Positions 60,339 to 63,584 of a stretch of 63,584 nucleotides of DNA are shown here, in pieces. Position 1 is the stretch's first letter; each line of letters opens with the position of its first letter. The position numbers and the translations under genes are program-made. Source of the DNA: UBA7446 sp965657545 (GTDB lineage: Bacteria > Bacteroidota > Bacteroidia > Flavobacteriales > Flavobacteriaceae); NCBI GenBank assembly GCA_965657545.1, contig CBFHOG010000010.1, positions 1 to 63,584 of the forward strand. Reading direction: 5' to 3'. The notes beneath the pieces were generated by a model, which was not told where the DNA came from, ran no database searches, and saw only the letters and a program-made list of their open reading frames with translations.

Positions 60339-60998
60339 ACTTTCCCCATCCGCATTGGTCGTCAGTACGGCGCTCATATAGTCCACAAAGGGGCGTACGG
60401 CTTGTAGGGCGGTGTCTAAGCGGTCTAAAAATTCTTCGGCGGCAACATCTTTCTCTGTGTAGCGTACCATAAAGATATGCTGCTTATGGCGGAGTAAATC
60501 AATGTTTGGGTGGTCTTTGGGGTAGCCTTTGGGTGCGGTTTTTACGGCATCGCCTTGGAGTTCGCCCCAAATGCGTTTAAAGTTGGGTTCGTTAATGATG
60601 TCGCGGTATTCATCAGCGTCCATGTCAATTTCTTGTCGGATACGCTTTAGGTCTGCTGGGTTGGGATCCCAAAACCCACAGGCCAAAAAGATATCGTTGG
60701 GTTTTAGGTGCAAATAATAGCCACCTCTGTATTCGGGTTTGGTGCGGTGCCAAGCCATGCCAAAATGCGTTTTATAGGGCGTTTTATCTTTGGAAAAGCG
60801 CACATCACGATACACACGAAACAGCTTAAAGCGGTCTATGCTATCGTGTTGGTTGAGTTGGTCTTTTAGGGCTTCGCCAAACTGCTTAACCGTAGATTCC
60901 AATGCCTTAAACTCGGGTTTGTGTTGTTCAAACCATTCTCGGTTGTTGTTTTGCTCGAGTTTATTGAAAAATTGAAATATCGCTGAATCTAATTGCAT
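60330..60998 (-). CDS. DUF2461 family protein
   Basis: The protein has 222 residues. FFNKLEQNNNREWFEQHKPE, FRVYRDVRFSKDKTPYKTH and GGYYLHLKPNDIFLACGFW match the DUF2461 (TIGR02453) family. Its function is not known. It begins 18 bp after a stem-loop at 61016-61040 that probably separates it from the upstream lipocalin-like gene. Confidence 0.88.
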   Translation of the reverse strand: MQLDSAIFQFFNKLEQNNNREWFEQHKPEFKALESTVKQFGEALKDQLNQHDSIDRFKLFRVYRDVRFSKDKTPYKTHFGMAWHRTKPEYRGGYYLHLKPNDIFLACGFWDPNPADLKRIRQEIDMDADEYRDIINEPNFKRIWGELQGDAVKTAPKGYPKDHPNIDLLRHKQHIFMVRYTEKDVAAEEFLDRLDTALQAVRPFVDYMSAVLTTNADGESLV

Positions 60999-61015
60999 GA
61001 GTTAAATGTATAAAA

Positions 61016-61040
61016 AAATGGGAGGCTTAACCTCCCATTT
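61016..61040 (-). terminator. rho-independent-type terminator
   Basis: AAATGGGAGG / loop CTTAA / CCTCCCATTT is a perfect 10-bp stem with A and T flanks that give a U-run in either direction. It lies 56 bp after the stop of the lipocalin-like gene (minus strand). Confidence 0.8.
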
Positions 61041-61096
61041 TATGATATAAATTATGACTTGCAAATACAAACACGTTTACAAACGAGTCCGCAATA

Positions 61097-61513
61097 CTAT
61101 GATTTTTTAAAAATAAGTTTATAGCTTACACTATTCCTTTCTCCTTCCAGAGTAAGTTTTCCGTCTTTAATGGAATACTTCATAGTCAATTTGTGCTTGT
61201 CTTCATCTGTGATAATTAAATTGTCACCATCTGTTTCCCAAGTTCCTTTACTCTCACTTTTTTCACAAACGTCATTCTTAAGATTATAATTAATATTTAT
61301 ATATGTCTTATCTTCTTTCACGTTATATGTTGTTTTTTTACTACAATCGTTAGTTGCTTCAACGTTAGCGATAAACGATTGTTCTAATTGCCAAACACCG
61401 GTAAGTGTATTATATGTTGTAGGAGTATGCGTAGGTGTCACTTCATCTTTTTTGCAAGATGTTGTCAAAGTAATAGCAATAAATAATAGGGATAAATAAG
61501 TAGTAATTTTCAT
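61097..61513 (-). CDS. lipocalin-like lipoprotein
   Basis: The protein is 138 residues from ATG 61513. The signal (YLSLLFIAITLTTSC) is a lipoprotein signal with the Cys followed by KKDE. The mature part holds LTGVWQLEQSFIAN, KGTWETDGDNLIIT and LTLEGERNSVSYKLIFKK, the strand pattern of lipocalin-like (DUF4923-type) small domains common in Bacteroidota. Outer-membrane anchored; ligand unknown. Confidence 0.8.
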   Translation of the reverse strand: MKITTYLSLLFIAITLTTSCKKDEVTPTHTPTTYNTLTGVWQLEQSFIANVEATNDCSKKTTYNVKEDKTYININYNLKNDVCEKSESKGTWETDGDNLIITDEDKHKLTMKYSIKDGKLTLEGERNSVSYKLIFKKS

Positions 61514-61710
61514 TATTTTAAGATTTGAGTTCGATGCAAATGTAAAAAAAATATTTAACATTTTTTTTATAAATTATAAAAAATGCAACAACTAAATGGG
61601 CGTTTATTTTTTTAAAAATCATATTAACGCTATGGAGATATTAGCGTTAAAATATATGCTAATAAAAAATGGACGAAAATTTATGTAGTTAAATTGTAGT
61701 TTACAACTTT

Positions 61711-61762
61711 TGCCTATTGCCTAATCAACTACTGCCAATTGCCTAACAAACTACTGCCTACC
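61711..61762. repeat. repeat R2: TTGCCTA-based units, copy 2
   Basis: TTGCCTATTGCCTAATCAAC, then TACTGCCAATTGCCTAAC and ACTACTGCCTACC: about five units of the same word as in the 26780-26870 array. It runs up to and into the stop codon of hisIE: the last codons GGTAGGCAGTAG (minus strand) are one unit of the repeat. Confidence 0.75.
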
Positions 61763-62344
61763 CTCCAACACATCCACCACATCTTGCAGGGCATATCCTT
61801 TGGCTTGTAGTAAAATCAACAGATGAAAGAGCAAATCGGCACTTTCGTTTAGGAATAAGCTTTCGTCATTGTCTTTGGCTTCAATGACGGTTTCAACGGC
61901 TTCTTCCCCTACTTTTTGCGCAATTTTATTAATGCCTTTGGCAAATAGACTTGCCACGTAGCTTTTGTCTGTAGGGTTATTTTTGCGGTCTGTAATAATG
62001 CTTTCCAACACTGATAAAAACCCGTAATTCGGTGTGTTTTCGTTATCCCAACAAGTATCACTTCCGGTGTGGCATGTTGGGCCGTTTGGTGTCGCTTGAA
62101 TCAGTAGGCTGTCGTTGTCGCAATCTACTGCCATTTCAACCAATGTTAAAAAATGACCGCTCTCCTCCCCTTTTGTCCACAGGCGGTTTTTGCTACGGCT
62201 AAAAAATGTCACCTGTTTGGTTTCTTGTGTTTTAGCCACGGCATCGGCATTCATATAGCCGAGCATCAGCACTGTTTTAGTCTGTGCGTCTTGCACTATG
62301 GCAGGAACCAGTCCGTCGGGGTGTTTGCTGTAATCTATTGTCAT
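61751..62344 (-). CDS. hisIE: bifunctional phosphoribosyl-AMP cyclohydrolase / phosphoribosyl-ATP diphosphatase
   Basis: The protein has 197 residues. The HisI part reads MLGYMNADAVAKTQETKQVT, FFSRSKNRLWTKGEESGHFL and CDNDSLLIQATPNGPTCHTG with the zinc and magnesium Cys/Asp/His sites; the HisE part has KVGEEAVETVIEAKDNDESL. It catalyses steps 2 and 3 of histidine synthesis. Its start overlaps the stop of hisF by 4 bp. The C-terminal codons coincide with repeat R2. Confidence 0.95.
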   Translation of the reverse strand: MTIDYSKHPDGLVPAIVQDAQTKTVLMLGYMNADAVAKTQETKQVTFFSRSKNRLWTKGEESGHFLTLVEMAVDCDNDSLLIQATPNGPTCHTGSDTCWDNENTPNYGFLSVLESIITDRKNNPTDKSYVASLFAKGINKIAQKVGEEAVETVIEAKDNDESLFLNESADLLFHLLILLQAKGYALQDVVDVLEGRQ

Positions 62345-63093
62345 CGTACGGGAATATGATTGTTTCGTAAAACGGATTTTAGTTCAGGGATGCTTATTTC
62401 TTTAAAGTGAAATACACTCGCTGCCAAAGCAGCATCTGCATTTCCAAGAGCAAAGGTATCTATAAAATGCTGTACAGTACCCGCTCCGCCTGAAGCGATT
62501 ACAGGAACAGAAACGGTTTCACTTAGTTGCCTTAAGGCTTTATTGGCAAAACCTTGCTTGGTACCGTCATGATCCATAGAGGTAAACAAGAGTTCACCTG
62601 CACCTCGGTCAACGGCTTCAGTGGCCCATTCAAATAGTTTGCGCTCCGTAGGTACTTTTCCACCTACCAGATGCACCACCCACTCGTTTTCAATTTGTTT
62701 GGCATCAATGGCAACGACAATACATTGCGTACCAAATTTTTGTGCCAATTCGCTTATAAGTTCTGGTCGGCGCACAGCAGCGGAGTTAATGGATACCTTA
62801 TCCGCACCGTTTTCCAACAAAACACCTACATCTTCCAAAGAACTAATACCACCACCAACCGTAAACGGAATATCAATCGCATGTGCCACGTTACGTACCA
62901 ATTGCGCTAAGGTTTTACGCTTTTCTTCTGAGGCAGAAATATCCAAAAACACCAGCTCGTCTGCGCCCTCATCGGCATAGCGTTGTGCCAATTCCACTGG
63001 ATCACCAGCATCACGAAGTGAAACAAAGTTTACGCCCTTTACAGTGCGCCCATCTTTGATGTCTAAACACGGAATAATTCGTTTGGTAAGCAT
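62341..63093 (-). CDS. hisF: imidazole glycerol phosphate synthase cyclase subunit
   Basis: The protein has 250 residues, the family length. IPCLDIKDGRTVKGVNF, DELVFLDISASEEKR, FTVGGGISSLEDV, LLFTSMDHDGTKQGF and VIASGGAGTVQHF are the barrel motifs, with catalytic Asp11-type and Asp130-type residues. It makes imidazole glycerol phosphate and AICAR with HisH. Lies 1 bp after hisA. Confidence 0.96.
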   Translation of the reverse strand: MLTKRIIPCLDIKDGRTVKGVNFVSLRDAGDPVELAQRYADEGADELVFLDISASEEKRKTLAQLVRNVAHAIDIPFTVGGGISSLEDVGVLLENGADKVSINSAAVRRPELISELAQKFGTQCIVVAIDAKQIENEWVVHLVGGKVPTERKLFEWATEAVDRGAGELLFTSMDHDGTKQGFANKALRQLSETVSVPVIASGGAGTVQHFIDTFALGNADAALAASVFHFKEISIPELKSVLRNNHIPVR

Positions 63094-63094
63094 A

Positions 63095-63584
63095 TTACAT
63101 TTGTTCCGTTTGATAGCGTTCCAACTCCTTTAGAGACAGCTTATTCTCGTAAATAGCCTTTCCAATAATGGCAGCGGTACAACCCAATTCTGCACACTGA
63201 TAAATATCGTCCATCGTGGTTACGCCCCCAGAAGCAACCAGCGAAAGTTCAGGTAACTGTTCTAAAATTTCATAATACAATTCCAACGATGGACCTGCTA
63301 GCATGCCATCTTTGGCAACGTCTGTGCAAAGGACATATTTAAATCCTTTTTGTGCATACTCTTTTATAAAGTCAATGACATCCAATCCCGAATCTTGTTC
63401 CCAACCGTGCGTTGCAATACGTCTGTTTTTGGCATCTGCACCTAAAATAAGTTGCTCCGAACCAAATTTTTCTAGCCATTCCAACACCAATTCAGGTTCG
63501 CTAACCGCAATGCTGCCCAGTGTCACCTGTGAAGCACCACAGTCAAATGCCGTTTGTAAATCGGTTTCAGATTTAATTCCACCG
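63095..63584 (-). CDS. hisA: phosphoribosylformimino-AICAR isomerase (partial; 5' end beyond window)
   Basis: About 162 C-terminal residues are visible, and the frame runs off the right end (open with GGIKSETDLQTAFDCG). The barrel motifs TLGSIAVSEPE, YVLCTDVAKDGMLAGPSLEL and LVASGGVTTMDDI match HisA. It converts ProFAR to PRFAR in histidine synthesis. The rest of the his operon is expected to the right. Confidence 0.93.
   Translation of the reverse strand, partial: GGIKSETDLQTAFDCGASQVTLGSIAVSEPELVLEWLEKFGSEQLILGADAKNRRIATHGWEQDSGLDVIDFIKEYAQKGFKYVLCTDVAKDGMLAGPSLELYYEILEQLPELSLVASGGVTTMDDIYQCAELGCTAAIIGKAIYENKLSLKELERYQTEQM

Overview
The window is chromosomal DNA from a member of Bacteroidota, most likely the family Flavobacteriaceae. 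The evidence is an AT-rich sequence, -7 promoter boxes of the TAnnTTTG type, type IX secretion (T9SS) C-terminal sorting domains, DUF4369-like/TlpA and Sus-style lipoproteins, a bacillithiol gene (bshA), and a fused E1 alpha/beta 2-oxoacid dehydrogenase. No rRNA, tRNA, CRISPR array or intact insertion sequence was seen.

Layout. 1-8.7 kb is an envelope/redox block: the 5' part of an LptD-like gene, divergent from a run of amidase, MlaD-type MCE protein, membrane Fe-S protein, HAD protein, CCG-domain protein, a conserved hypothetical and a GH3 glycosidase. 9-13 kb holds bshA, an acyl-CoA carboxylase beta subunit, a sterol-desaturase-like enzyme and a Kazal lipoprotein. 13-24.3 kb is an accessory island with two tandem ParE/RelE-type toxin-antitoxin modules, several short dispersed repeats, and a minus-strand operon of tail-fibre protein, T9SS-sorted protein, a 2163-residue SpvB/RHS polymorphic toxin and a lipoprotein that is probably its immunity protein. 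24.3-35.6 kb is core: glycosyltransferase, HsdR_N-like nuclease domain, holA, BCKDH-type E1, an M1-like pseudopeptidase fused to a predicted beta-barrel, a LOG-family protein and uvrA.

35.8-42.2 kb is a second accessory island. It holds a Sel1/T9SS gene broken by one in-frame TGA, a secreted protein ending in an M23 (LytM) metallopeptidase domain, two signal-peptide-bearing small proteins, a truncated second copy of the M23 tip, and another small secreted protein paralogous to the first. I read this as a polymorphic toxin/immunity array with an orphan tip. 42.2-57.7 kb is core again: glmM, LpxL-like acyltransferase, TlpA-like lipoprotein, LpxH-like phosphoesterase, aroC, DAACS symporter, a MutS2-like protein, ung, and a five-gene operon from ald to an AMP-ligase/thiolase pair. 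57.8-61.5 kb contains small hypothetical genes, an ORF6N-domain protein, an inverted-repeat element and a lipocalin-like lipoprotein. The right end is the 3' part of a histidine operon (hisA partial, hisF, hisIE).

The unifying idea is that the two accessory islands appear to make antibacterial effectors aimed at peptidoglycan: an M15-like tip on the RHS protein and an M23 tip on the second protein. In both cases the adjacent candidate immunity proteins carry export signals, as expected if the toxin acts in the periplasm. This is inference from motifs and gene order; no search or structure prediction was run.
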